Position numbers and translations under genes: made by a program. The notes below the pieces were generated by a model. That model made no database searches. It saw nothing but the letters and a program-made list of their open reading frames with translations, and was not told the origin of the DNA. A stretch of 64,000 bases of DNA, taken from Rhynchosporium graminicola. Lineage: Eukaryota > Ascomycota > Leotiomycetes > Helotiales > Ploettnerulaceae. Shown here one piece after another: positions 1 through 12,161 of the stretch. How positions within the stretch are numbered: position 1 is the stretch's first letter; each line of letters starts with the position of its first letter. The stretch spans positions 496,001-560,000 of the forward strand of contig FJUW01000002.1 of the NCBI GenBank assembly GCA_900074885.1. The letters are read 5' to 3'.

Positions 1-3000
1 CAGCACAGTATCGGCGCTTATTTCTAATATCTTCATCTTACTTTTTATTCCAAGACTTTGGAAGCTTCGTGGTTCTCGCTTTAAAATCAGTGCAGATTCG
101 CGAGGGCTTTCTAAGGCAGTTAGTGTCCTTCTTCTCTTACCTGTCGAATTGTTAATCAAAGTAATCATAGGCTCTTGCGATCCTGCTTTCCTTAGCACTA
201 CCTTTGTATGGAGTGAAGGTCTCTATAGTTGATCATGAGAAGAATGTACATTTTCTGGTCTCCTTGTTTTCCTCACAAATTGCGGCGCTTGGCCTCGGTC
301 TGCTTCTACTCCTAGAGAATCAGAGATCTCTCATTCCTTCGGACCTAGCTTCGCTCTACCTAGTCGCAACTATTTCGTGCGATGTTGTCTACATCACTAT
401 GCCACGAAGCGCTGTCACCTATGCGAGTACCTTACGTCTGGTCAACTTTCGTTGTTTGATGCATTTGACCATCTTATTCTTTCAGAGTTTCTTTACCTAT
501 TCGGTTGTCGATAAGGGTACTGAGGAGCAATCTCCAGAGGAAGTTCATGGCGTCCTGAGTAGAGTGCTTTTTACATGGATCATTCCAATCCTCTTCTGGG
601 GATACACGAATGTGCTTGTTGATATAGATCTACAACCCCTCAGCCAAGATATCAAGCCAGACCGTATAAGGTATAAAATGATTCAGGCCTGGTCATCGCG
701 AGGTGAGTTGCTGTCTTAGCACAATTGATCATCCTCTTCTAACAAGATTAGGCCACCCCGAAACGTATAAATCATTGCCTTTCGCTTTGCTCAAATGTGT
801 CAAGAGCCATTTTCTTGCCGCCATTTTACCTCGAATGTTTTTGACGATCTTCCGTTACTCACAGCCTATCCTGATTCAACGTTCTATCAGATACATTGCG
901 TCATATCCTAAGAAAACGAACAGTAGTGATGGCTATTGGCTTCTGGCATCCGCCGTTGGGATCTATACCGGTCTTGCGGTAAGACTTGATCCTGACTCCG
1001 GCCAATGTAGCTAAAGAATGCTTGTAGATCTCAACTTCTATTTATGGAAACTGCGTCAACAGACTGGAGCTAGCAACCAAAAGTGCCCTTGTAGGACTCA
1101 TTCATGACCACACCATGAGTCTACCAAGTGTATCTTATGATGACGGGGAAGCTACTACGCTCATGAGTACTGATGCAGATGGCCTCGTGGATATTGGGAC
1201 CATAGTTCATGAAACATGGGCGCAAGTCATGGAGGTTATAATTGGTATGATTCTGTTAGCAAGTGAAGTCGGTTGGATCTGGCCCCTTCTGCTCGTGTTG
1301 ATATACTGTAAGTTCTCTTCATTGGCACGCACATTTTCCGGCGCTCAATTATACAGTATGCTCACACATGAGTCGATTTGTTGCAAAACGTCTGCGGCCT
1401 TTCCAAAAGGAGTGGAACAACACAACGCAAAGTCGCATAGCCGCCACAGCTTCCATGTTAGGCTCAATGAAGGTCATAAAAATGCTCGGATTCCAGCATA
1501 GTCTTACACGTTGCATTGGAGACCTACGAAATCAGGAGCTCCGTGCAGCTGCGAAATTGAGATGGGTCATGGTATTGTACAATGCATCTGGTCTGTTCCC
1601 AAATTTCGTATTGCAACACTCATTTCTGCCTTTTCTTTGTCTCCCTATCTTGATAAGCTAACTTTTGGTAGCCAATGCGCTTGGAATCTTCTCTCCAGCT
1701 ATCACATTGGTCATCTTTGCCGTGATGTCAAAAGCACAGGGTCATAGTCTCGACACAGAGAGTGCATTCACCACCATGGCCATCCTTAGTATGGTAACGC
1801 ACCCTGCAAACATGGTGATGACTATAGTACCCCGGGCAATAGCTGCTTTTGCGGGATTTGACAGAATCCAAACCTTTATACTCCGACCATCATTACGAGA
1901 TACTCGCGAAAGATTGCCAGAATCAACCGCATACAAATCGTACCGGAACTCAACATCGGTTGACACAAGAAGTCCGAAACCCGCTATTCGTGTCGATCAA
2001 CTACGCATTGGCGACCAACAGCCAATTTTGGACAATATAAAGATCGACGTGGCTTCTGGCTCGCTTTTTATCATCTCCGGCATTACAGGTAGCGGCAAAT
2101 CGACTTTGTTGCGTGCTATTCTTGGAGAAGTTATACCTTCTCGTGGAACGATCAGTACATCCGCACAAAGAATAGCATATTGCTCTCAGAGGCCATGGCT
2201 ACCCAGTGGTAGCATCAAGCAGGTCATTCACGGTTATACAGGTGTCTCTGATAATTCACCTGTTGATGAAACTTGGTACCGTAAGGTAACAGAAGCTTGT
2301 TGTCTTATCCGCGACTTCGATTCCCTTCCCGACGGAGATGAGACGCAAATTGGCAGTAGGGGTCTTAAGTTATCGGGAGGACAAAGGCAACGGGTGGTAA
2401 GTACTTCCAATTACTGGAGTAATCAGCTGTAACGATAGCAGGCCCTTGCACGGGCAGTATTTGCACGATGCGATATAATTTTGCTGGACGACACCTTTAG
2501 TGGGTTAGATGGTGAGACCGAGCAAACCGTTTTCGATCATCTTCTTGGACCCAAGGGTCTGATGCGACACTTGAAAACTACAGTTGTTCTTGTCTCAAAT
2601 TCTTGTGAGTTTGCTGTATTGTTATTTAGTCTTTCTACTAACTAGAGACTAGCTCAGTACTTCCAAATCGCGGAGCATGTTGTGGTCCTGGGTGACAACA
2701 AGATTATGATTCAAGGCGATTGGCAGACCATGAAAACCAATGCTAAGGCAATAGCGAAATTTTCCTCCCCAAAACACGATGACGAGGAGCACGTTCTGTC
2801 TCAAAACTATGATCGGCTCCGCGCTCAAACCACAGCAAGGGATGAGGCAGAAATAGACCTGTCAAGACAAACTGGAGACTCGTCTCTTTACAGTAATCAG
2901 TTCCTCCCCTTCTCATAGATCTAAGTAACACATTACAGGTTACTATTTTAGCTTTATTGGATTTGGCAAGATTTTGGCCCTTGTCGCCACCGCTTTTACT

Positions 3001-5060
3001 TATTCCTTCTTTATAACCGTACCACAGTACTGGCTTGAGTTGTGGACCGGCTCCAAAGGAACGAGCACGAGTTTCTATGTTCTGGGATTTCTTACCTTGT
3101 CAATGATAGCGTGGATTTCTACAAGTGCTCAAACGTGGTATGGTCAATATCGGATTCCTTAGTTTTCCTCACTGACGTCCTTCCAATAGGATTCTTCTGA
3201 CCCAGATTTCTCCTCAATCTGGATCACGTATACATCAGCACCTCTTAAAGATCATCACATGGTCAGTAGGACTCCCGTAGACGATCTCACAATATTTATC
3301 AAGAAATGACTGATGATCATTAGTGCGCCTTTGTTTTACTTCTCCAAGACTGAAAATGGTGCAATTCTGAACAGGTAAGTCCGTAGTTCTAAGATAGGAC
3401 CATCTAAAAATCCCCAGATTCAGTCAAGACATCCAGCTTATCGACAAGAAATTACCATTGGCAGTTCAAACTATCCTTGTCCGTAAGTTGCCAACTTCGG
3501 TGTCGAATCTCGTATATATGCACGCTAAATCTAGAAGAAATCTCCAAGCTCTTCATGCAAGTCATACTACTTTTTCATTCCCAAAAATTGCTTGCATTTT
3601 CTCTACCAGTCAGCATGTTACTGGTGTATATCATTCAAAAGTTGTACCTCCGAACCTCGCGCCAACTCCGGTTTCTAGAGCTCGAATCCCAGGCGGCCGT
3701 CTTCTCAAGTTATTTAGAATCTGTAGGTAATTGCACTCGACTTTCATACCTGGCCAATTTTGACTTTTTAGCTCGAGGGGCTCGAAACCATACGATCATT
3801 CGGCTGGTCGAAGGCAGTCATGCAACACAACACAAAATGTGTAGACAAATCCCAACGTCCCGAGTTCCTCCTCCGTTGCCTTCAGAGGTGGCTCAACCTG
3901 GTTCTCGACCTTCTAGCTGCGGCTATTGCAATAAGTGTTATTGCATTGGCAGTATTATTCCAGGAGCAGATCAGCGGTGCAAAAGTTGGAGTTGCACTTA
4001 ACGTTATGCTTGTAGCGAACACGACATTGCTCAAGCTTGTAGAAAGCTGGACTACCCTAGAAGTTTCTCTCGGCGCTGTTGCTCGTCTGAAAACGCTAGA
4101 AGACATGACACCAATCGAGGGGGGCATATCCTCGAAACTCGATCCTCCTGATAGCTGGCCCTCGAAAGGACATGTTGAATTTAGAAATGTCACTGCCTCG
4201 TACGGGTATGTCGCGTCTCTGGCTATCGAGGCTTGAACTGACAGTTATGACAATAAGACCTGAATCTTTAGCTTTGCGGAACATAAGTCTGAACATTCCC
4301 GCAGGTCAGAGGCTGGTCGTATGCGGGCGCACCGGCAGGTAAGTTTCTCTGTGAAGTTGACATTCGTTCGAAGGCTAACGTCTTGCAAAGCGGCAAAAGC
4401 ACGTTGCTTGCGACACTTCTTCGTCTTCTCGAGTTGCAGTCGGGAACGATTGAGATAGATGGCGTTGATATCAAGAATGTCACATTAGATCTTCTACGTC
4501 AACGGTGCTTCATCACTGTATCTCAAGATCCTCTGATCTTACTCAACGAGACCTTACGCTTCAACCTCGACCCAGAATCCTTTGCATCAGATAACGTACT
4601 TATAGACTGTTTGAGAAAAGTGGGCTTGTGGCCACATTTAGCCTCGAGTGATTCTGAGTCTGATGGACTCGCAGCAACTGTCATCAACCTCACTCCAATA
4701 GACGAACACCAAACACTAGACCAGAAGATTTCACAATTCAAGGACCTTTCTGTAGGGCAGTGCCAACTTCTTGCTCTCTCGCGAGCCATCATCAAAGCAA
4801 GCTCCTTGAGACTGGCTGGGATCCAACCAGTGATTATCCTGGACGAAGTTACGTCCTCACTCGATCTCGAGACGGAGTCCACTATCTACCGCATCATCGA
4901 CGAGGAGTTTACAGATCAGGGTCTCACGGTTGTCATTGTTGCGCATAGACTCGGCGTTTTGACAAAGTATATGAGAGTAGGAAGGGATGACGTGGTGTTC
5001 ATGGCTGATGGTTCGCTGAAGTCTAGTAAACATGGCGCGTTTGCTGCGGAAATGGCTTAG
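1..5060 (+). CDS. ABCC-type (MRP-like) full ABC transporter, 5' end outside the window
   Basis: Membrane ATP-driven exporter of the ABCC/MRP class. The first bases are already coding (frame 2); a phase-0 intron at 119-170 joins them to the next exon. About fifteen short introns interrupt the gene. Order seen: hydrophobic N-terminal region, first membrane domain, NBD1 (Walker A GSGKS near 2090, LSGGQ near 2370, Walker B LLDDTFSGLD near 2480), second membrane domain (about 2950-4100), NBD2 (Walker A GRTGSGKST split by the intron 4339-4390, Walker B ILDEVTSSLD near 4840), stop at 5060. NBD1 has Asp where the catalytic Glu normally follows Walker B, and NBD2 has LSVGQ in place of LSGGQ. This asymmetry is usual in ABCC proteins and suggests one hydrolytic site. 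The substrate cannot be told. It is convergent with fip1. No biosynthetic enzymes flank it on the visible side. Confidence 0.9.
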
Positions 5061-5412
5061 GAGTTGTCGGAGTAGATACATCCCTCCAAGCCCTCAACAG
5101 TGACGATGTGCATGATTATCTGTAATTTCAGCATGGGCCTTATTGAGGTTCGGCTCAGTAGCCACAAGAATTATCAAGTTTATAAGTCACGACAGAAGAG
5201 GCAAGAAGCAAGAACCAACCAACAACTTGAGAAACACATAGCATCAAGGTATACACGACTGACTTCGTCATTCAAGTAGTCTGCTTCAAGAGAATCTTGA
5301 GGTAATGCGAACAATGGACCCTTTTTGTACCCATTTGCCGGTGACAAAACAAACCAGACTCCTCGACCATGTTGGTGCATCCGGAACGCCACAGGAGAAC
5401 CTACTCCTAGTC

Positions 5413-6524
5413 TTACCATCCGCCACCACCTCTCCGTCCACCACGGCCTCGTCCAAAGTTACCTCCACGATTCCTGTTATCTCCAGAGTTTGCCATGCTT
5501 TGATCATAACCATATTGATTCTGTCCTTGGCCGAATCCCTGACCTCCAAAGTTCTGACCTGCTTGACCTCCACCTCCAGCACTACCTTGACCGAACATGG
5601 CAGGGTCCATCTGGCTCGGATCCATACCTGCACCCATCATTTGCTGCATTTGCTGGAGCATCTCCGGAGTCATTCCTTCCATCCCTGGCATACCTCCTCC
5701 CGGGGCTCCTGGTATCATTCCTGGCATCGCTCCCATCGACATCATCATGTTCATGTCATCCAGCATCTTCTTCTGATTCGCAGCCATCTTTTCAGGACTG
5801 AACTCGCTTCTAACGGATTCCTGCTTAGTTGCGTAGAGAGACCATGTGAATTCATCGAAGCCGTAGTTGAAGTAATCGCTAATATCTGTTCCTGGTCTGC
5901 GCCATGGCTTGTCGTTTTCGTTCAAGTCTGGATGATCAGCACAGATATGCACATAGGACCGAATGAAGCTTACCTTCATCGATATTGACTTGAGTGATCG
6001 GTTTCCCAGCCGGCGCGTAAATAGGTTTCGCATTAACATCTATTTTCGATGTAGATATTCCTGGCAGATCCGCACCGGAGACTTGCGGTGTTTCCTTCTT
6101 CACTCCCTTTTCTTTCTTGTCCACGGTAGGCTTCGCAACAACTTCGTTTCCTGTCGTCCTTTGGGAGATATTTCGGATCTCGTTGTATTTTGGTTGGCTA
6201 TGTCTCAATCAGCGGTGTTGGGCGGGCTGAACAGGAAGGCTCACGATGGAGGGGCAGCTTTTGATCCATCTTTGCGCTCAGTTATAATGTCTATATCCTG
6301 GATAAATTGTTAATAGAAGCTCGTGTTACTTCCAGGCTTTTACGTACTGAATCGCTGTCGTCTGAAACTGCCTCGTCTTCCTCCTCGCCCTCTTCTAAGT
6401 CCTCGTCCTGTTGTTCTGGCTTGGCTTCGGGCGCAGGAGCTGCCTCTGTTTCTTCGGGAACTTCTGTGGTATCGTCTGCACCTTCCTCTGGGGCATAAAA
6501 GTCGTCATCTTCATCAACGTCCAT
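5413..6524 (-). CDS. fip1: Fip1-type pre-mRNA polyadenylation factor
   Basis: Component of the cleavage and polyadenylation factor that tethers poly(A) polymerase. The spliced protein starts with a very acidic segment ([15 protein letters not shown]), continues with [11 protein letters not shown], and carries the Fip1 hallmark [20 protein letters not shown]. It ends in a Met/Gly/Gln-rich tail with an RGG-like end ([13 protein letters not shown]). Four exons are joined by three introns: one after the acidic segment, one near 6190-6240, and one ending near 5940. The ATG at 6524 is chosen because the acidic start matches family members; an upstream in-frame extension has no ATG. It is divergent from the nucleoporin gene, with 202 bp between start codons. 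Confidence 0.93.
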
Positions 6525-6726
6525 TTTGGCGATATAGCATTTATGTTGTACGTAAAGGAAGTTCCATATTGTCAATGGACGTTGCTGCTGCAAGGTACTA
6601 TCGGAGCTTAGTCGCTTAGCGCAGCTTCAATTATTTTGGCCGCGCCGCGTCAGGTTGCATTCCATTCAAGCTGCAGGACGTGTCACAAGCCTGATTCGAG
6701 ACTTCTGGAAGGCGAGCTGGAAAACA
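6525..6726. promoter_or_regulatory. Shared divergent promoter of fip1 and the GLFG nucleoporin gene
   Basis: These 202 bp separate two start codons that point away from each other, so both core promoters and both 5' leaders must lie here or overlap the genes. I see no clear TATA box. Inferred from gene orientation only. Confidence 0.6.
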
Positions 6727-8343
6727 ATGGCCCTGGCTCGATCTGCGAGTGGACCCGGAGGATTGAGCATCAACACAAATTCAGCCAATTCATTATTGTG
6801 AGCATCAGCATCCCCGTCTTCGAGAATCGAGATCGATATCGCGACAGCTCCGACAGCCAGCTTCAGAACCATTCTAACATCGCATCTATTTAGTGGATCA
6901 GGTACGACGCCTGCATCCGGCGGAATGTTTGGAAACACGGGAGCTAGCAAGCCAGGCGGGCTGTTTGGTTCATCTACAGCAACGACAACAGCGCCGCAAA
7001 CAGCCGGATTGTTTGGATCTACGGCGGCTCAACCTCAAACTGGGGGACTATCTGGATCGAATCCACCAGCGTCCCAGGCCCAGACCGGAGGTTTGTTTGG
7101 ATCTACTGCAGCAAGCACCCAACCACAAACTGGAGGACTATTTGGTGCCACGCACCCTCAGCAGAGCGGTGGTCTGTTTGGAAATACTTCTACGACACAA
7201 CCTGCCCAAACTACTGGTCTCTTTGGAGCTTCAACTACTGCTTCACAACCACAGCAGGCTGGCGGACTATTTGGTGCGGCCCCAGCTCAGTCGGCGCAAG
7301 GCGCAAGTGGAGGAGGACTCTTTAGTGGGTTAAATAATCAAAATCAAGCCAAACCTGCGACGTCGTTGTTGTGAGTAATACGCAATCCTTTGTGTAACAA
7401 GCTGACCAAGCTTAGTGGTAGTGGTCTTGGAAGTACAACTCAGAATCAGCAGCAGCCTCAACATCAGCAACAATCTAGCTCCATGTTCCCTACTCTCAAT
7501 CAAAATCAAGGCGGAGGTCTGTTTGGAAGCACACTAGGTGGTGGCCCATCTCTTGGACAATCTACGAACCAGCAGCAACAGACAATTCCAGGTGTCCGAA
7601 TCGATGTCAGCCAGCTGCGAGGGACTACACGATTCAACGACCTCCACGACGATATTCAAAAGCAAGTTAAGCTCTTCGACGATGTTATACAAGGACAGAT
7701 GCGACTGAAAGATGACTGCGAAGCCATTATGCCAGCTCACAGCAATCAGTTAAACCAGATCCCTAACGATGTTGAATTCTGTAGAAGGAAGCGGATCGGT
7801 GTCGAGAATGCCCAGGACTCAGACGCACAAGCAATCTCCATCGTCCAAAAACTCATCAAGGTTGATGCTGAGCACGCAAAGTTAAGCTTCAAGGCAGTCA
7901 ACAACCTGAAGCTTCCAACTCAATACCACAACGCTGGCCCTTGGTCAGGCAACCCCTCAGCTAATGAAGGCCGAGGCCAGGAGAATGGCGACTCAAATGC
8001 TCAGGATATCGTAAGCTTCTTCAACCAGACTGCCGATGAGCTAGCTGCCACGCTCAACACATACCAAAAACATATCGTTGAGATCGAGCAACATCTAAGA
8101 TCCGTTGAGGCGAATAGCGCACAACAAATCAATGCTCTCGTCGCCAAGCGAAACGGTACTTCTACAGGCCAAGAAGATGCACGCTCAGAGCTGATTGCCG
8201 TTTTGAACGATTTCGAGCAGGGAATGATAGCAGTTGCTTCGAAGGTGGGAGGATCGAGGGAAGGTTTGCAGAGCTTGCAGCTTGATGGTTTTGGAGCGAG
8301 TCAAAATGGACAAAGGAATGGTCGGAGAAATGGATTGTATTGA
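6727..8343 (+). CDS. NUP49: GLFG-repeat nucleoporin of the Nup49 type
   Basis: Central-channel nucleoporin of the Nsp1-Nup57-Nup49 complex. It spans 491 aa in three exons, with introns 6798-6893 and 7371-7415. The N-terminal half holds about ten GLFG or FG repeats spaced by Q/T/S-rich linkers. The C-terminal half, from about residue 225, is a helical coiled-coil region (RFNDLHDDIQKQVKLFDDVI and following) that would bind the other Nsp1-complex members. The ATG at 6727 gives MALARSASGPGGLSINTNS and splices directly into the FG region. Both introns interrupt the codons of an F-G pair in the same phase (see findings). Nup57 also has FG repeats plus coiled coil, but GLFG dominance and length favour Nup49. 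Confidence 0.88.
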
Positions 8344-8647
8344 TGTGTTAATGAGAAATGGGAGGAGTCACGGTGTTTGGGCTGCATATGAGAAACATCT
8401 GGGCATAGCAGCATAGTGCGAGACCTGGGATCGATGAAAAGATCGAAGATAAAATCGAATGTCAATACATAATCATGCCCGAAGCACGTGCATTGAGTTG
8501 TGTGCTTCATTTGACTTTCATCCATTTCATCTATCATCAAGTACGTTTTCAACACTGGCCACTGAGGGCATGTAGTTTCCCCAAACACCCGCTCAATCGC
8601 CGCAAAATTTCAACAAACAAGGTTTTGTATCACAGATTCATCCATCA
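8344..8647. other. Convergent intergenic region
   Basis: 304 bp between the stop codons of the nucleoporin and the dioxygenase. It must contain both 3' UTRs. No gene-like signal seen. Confidence 0.5.
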
Positions 8648-10030
8648 CTAATCGTTGTAGTTGCTCTGCTTACTACCATCCTTGTTGACAGCAGGTAAAC
8701 CATACTTCTCCGCCAGATCTTCTTCCTGACTTCTAGCATCAGGTGCCAAAGTCGGCCTCTCAGCCTGCGAGCACACCCTCACAGCGTGTCTCCGATGCGG
8801 CGCGAATCCATAAGAAGCAGAATGATTCTACACAAAACCATTAGCTCAAGCTTCCACCAGAGATAGTGAAAAAACATACCGTAACTCTATTATCCCCTGT
8901 TCATCAAAATTTTGAAGTTAGCTTATGCCTTGCAGGTTTTTTTTTATTTTATGAAAGGGGGATACGTCGGGAGTAAGAATTATCTTGACTTCGAGATTCG
9001 CTGAAAGGGGAGATAATACTGCGAGAAACCGCTGCTTACAAAACGCTACATCATCTTCTCCCCACTGGAACCTAACATGCAACTCCTGCGTCGTCGCAAC
9101 AACCTCATTCAGATACCCGATAATAACATCACTTTCCACCTTCGGGATGCCCACGATCTTGGTCACGAAACCAGGGTTGAAGAAGAGTGCCTTCCACCCC
9201 GTCACGGGATGCGATCTAACGAGCGGGTGTTCCGTAACAATCGGTTCTCTCCGCACAGTTCGCCCCGCTGCTCTCGTGCCTTCGGCTTGCATATGTGAAG
9301 AATGCAGAGCTGTGAGCGACTCGAGGTATTTCTGCATGGGTGCAGAGAGGGAATCATATGCCGCGTATTGAGACGACCAGAGTGTGTCGCCTCCACCGCC
9401 GCGAGGAGGTCCGGTCAGGACTTTCAGGGAGGTGTAGGAGGGTGGTTGGAGCTCGTATGTGACGTCTGAATGCCATAGAAAGGTAGGTGTAAACATAGCT
9501 CTTTGGTCTTGAGACTTCTCGTCTGTATAGACCACGTGCACATCATCTAGATCTCCGCGTTTGGGAACAGATGTCGTGGCGTGTTTGTGTAATTTGCCAA
9601 AATAAGCACCTAGTTCTCTTTGGGCGTCGATAGTAAGATTCTTTTGGTTGCGGAAGAAGACTACACCTCGGGTGGCGATGAGAAGGGCGAGATCATTTTT
9701 AGCAGCGGAGGAAAGAGTCGAGAGGTCGACACCGTGGATCTCGGTTCCGATTTTGGGGTTGTAGTCGAATACGTCTGTGGCAGTTGAGAGGAGGTCTTTG
9801 AATGTTGGGGAGCCTAGGTGGCCCTTGTCTGTGTAGGGCACTTCTTCCAAGGCTGGCCAGACTTTGTTTGGGAAGTAGGGCTTCAAGTCTTCATATTTGT
9901 ATGTCTCGTCGTGCTTCTTGACGACTGTCCGGCCCGGGATATATGAGGAAACTGCTGGGGGCTTGGCTTTGGAAGGTAGAGCTGTGCTACTTGCTCTCTC
10001 TTCATATCGGACTTCTAAAGTAGGTGCCAT
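8648..10030 (-). CDS. TauD/TfdA-family Fe(II)/2-oxoglutarate-dependent dioxygenase
   Basis: Likely hydroxylates a sulfonate, sulfate ester or related substrate using 2-oxoglutarate and O2; fungal homologues include sulfonate dioxygenases of the JLP1 kind. The spliced protein is 395 aa. The first two metal ligands are in LWHSDVTY (HxD). The third His lies in WDNRVTNHSASYGFAPHRRH, matching the family pattern WDNR-V-x-x-H followed by Arg residues for 2-oxoglutarate. That motif is only restored by splicing: introns at 8897-9039 and 8828-8879 flank a 17-nt exon (8880-8896) encoding the end of W plus DNRVT. Without splicing the reading frame runs on into nonsense after VAF. The start at 10030 is the first ATG. 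The exact substrate is not inferable. Confidence 0.9.
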
Positions 10031-12161
10031 ATTGATGTTCGACGAGATGGAATGTGACTAGGGAAGAACGCCGATACCCTCGAAATACAGAAACATGAGA
10101 TGAGGACGTAGATCTAGAAAGTCACTGTGCAGATGCGGAAAAGAAGCAGTTGCTTTCAAGGAATTCGTTTATATATGACCTCCATATTGCATTCATAGAG
10201 GATTGCAACATCAAATGACACCATTGCCAGAACGCATTGTGCAATCTGTAACGGTCAGCCAAGGTGGCGTGCCTTACTCGCAATGACCCGATCTAAGCAC
10301 TTGCTTACCCCACATCCGCGAGTCTAAGTATGGTCTGCCTGATGTCTGATCCCCAGATTATGAATTACTTACAAATCTTGAGAGTTGGATCATACCCAGA
10401 CTTGTAAAGGAAATTGTCCGTTGCTTACTCACTGTCGTCAACTTGCTTACATCAACTTCTCTTTCTGCCACTCTACATTTTTCCGCTCAGGAACACCAAA
10501 GCAGACGCCTCTCACCGCCACCTCTCCTCACCAAGGTAGTAATGCGGGGAATTTGAATAAATACACAATCATGTATGAAGCCCCGATGCTTGATTTCCGA
10601 GCAAGTGTTCCAGAAACGTCGTAGAGGATTCCCTTGCGCTAGTCCTCGCTTGATTCCGAAGACGCGATGTTTAGAGGTATTGATTGGCTGTACCTTACAG
10701 CAGACCCACTACACCCGGGCTGACGTTCTGCCATTCTGGAGACGTCTTGCGTGCTCAGTTGGGTACATGAATCTGCTTACAATGTTGGGGATCGATCGCG
10801 AGGAGTGATATAAGGTTGATAATCAAGCTATAAATCTGGTAGCACGTTTCCATGAGGGGAATTATAACATGACTGAAGGAATGATGTTGTCAAAACGAAT
10901 AGAGATCAGCAGCACTCGACTGATCTCATACTCGTACAGTGACTTTCAATAAATTGAAACACAATGCTCCCTCAATAGGAGAGTTAGTTTTATAGTAACC
11001 CGAAGGATTGGTAATGGAACACCGGGGACATCTAAGCAAGCTTCTCTCGTAAACATTGAACATAGTCAGTTCTTCATCTTTTTCCGTCGAAGTCATCAGC
11101 TCTAGGGAAAGCTATTCAAACACAAGATCATGATAAACATACACAAATTCCGAAAAATGTGCAAATAACGGCCCACCAATAAACAAATGTCTAGATATTT
11201 ACTCAATCCTGGAAGAAAACTCCACCACCATCCGACGTACCGGATTTCTTCATGATCGCCATTACTTCTGAGTGCAGACATATGCGAGAAGACCTTTTAC
11301 CTGCAATCATGCAGAGGTATTCACGCTCTCTCGGTCTCTGACCTTCAAAAATGCTCAAGTTCGGACTCATTCAAGAAGTTGGAGACGGGAGCTTTCCTCT
11401 TTCCTCTTCGTAAGGAAGCTCCTGAAGAGGGAAGCTCCCGTCTCGTATAATATCCAAGTAAGCGAACCAATCATGGTCATTTCCAGGTGTGCTTCTCAAC
11501 CTGAGCTTTATTTACCTGGACAACCGGAACTGTTAAATAAGAAAATAATTTAGAATATATCGAAGGATTTTGATTAGAGATATGAGGCTTATATTGCGAA
11601 TATAGGAGTTTCGGGTTTCCTGTTTGCGCGTACTAGGAACGAAGAAGATCAAGTTCGGGGCTCGTTTGTCAGCTACTCGCATGAAATGGAAGTGTCGATA
11701 TATAGCCAGGTTCCCCTCATATTACCTGCGAGGCGAGGGCTCAAATGTTATATCTTACGGATAACCCAGAAGGCCTCCCCGTCTTTCTTCGATAGATAAC
11801 ACGCAACATGGCCGTTCCACTACCTACGTAGTTACTTACATGTTTTGTTGAAGCGTTTCATAGAGGACTTTGATTCGTAGACTTCTTATAAAGTTCAGTC
11901 CATTCTTCGTTTATTCTTCGGTATCGTTTCCTGCATCGAACTACGACCCTTTATAAAAAGTCATTTCACCTCGTTATTCGCCCGTCCCGTCTTGTCTACC
12001 CATTAATGCCATACGCAGATCGCAGACTTCCAGAATCGCATGTCCGTCGTTTCCAAACCCAAACCAAGAACGCCATGCTTGCCAGCTTTTCCCACAATAA
12101 CCAATTTATCCACCGGCTTCATGTCGAACCGGAACCGAACATATAAGAACCGTAAACAAAG
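10031..12161. other. Gene-poor region
   Basis: About 2.1 kb with only short open frames without recognisable features. It includes the dioxygenase promoter next to 10031 and a strong inverted repeat at 11382-11444. I see no tRNA, transposon coding relic or simple repeat of note. Confidence 0.4.
11382..11444. repeat. Hairpin-forming inverted repeat (20-bp arms)
   Basis: Arms 11382-11401 and 11425-11444 are complementary at 19 of 20 positions; the remaining pair would be a G-U wobble in RNA. The loop is 23 nt. A shorter AAGCTCC-type unit recurs in the loop. No gene is adjacent. Confidence 0.75.

Noticed and set aside
5305..5988. 227-codon plus-strand frame
   Set aside because: Antisense shadow of the Gly/Met-rich fip1 tail; composition (runs of H, S, T, L) is the complement of that repeat.
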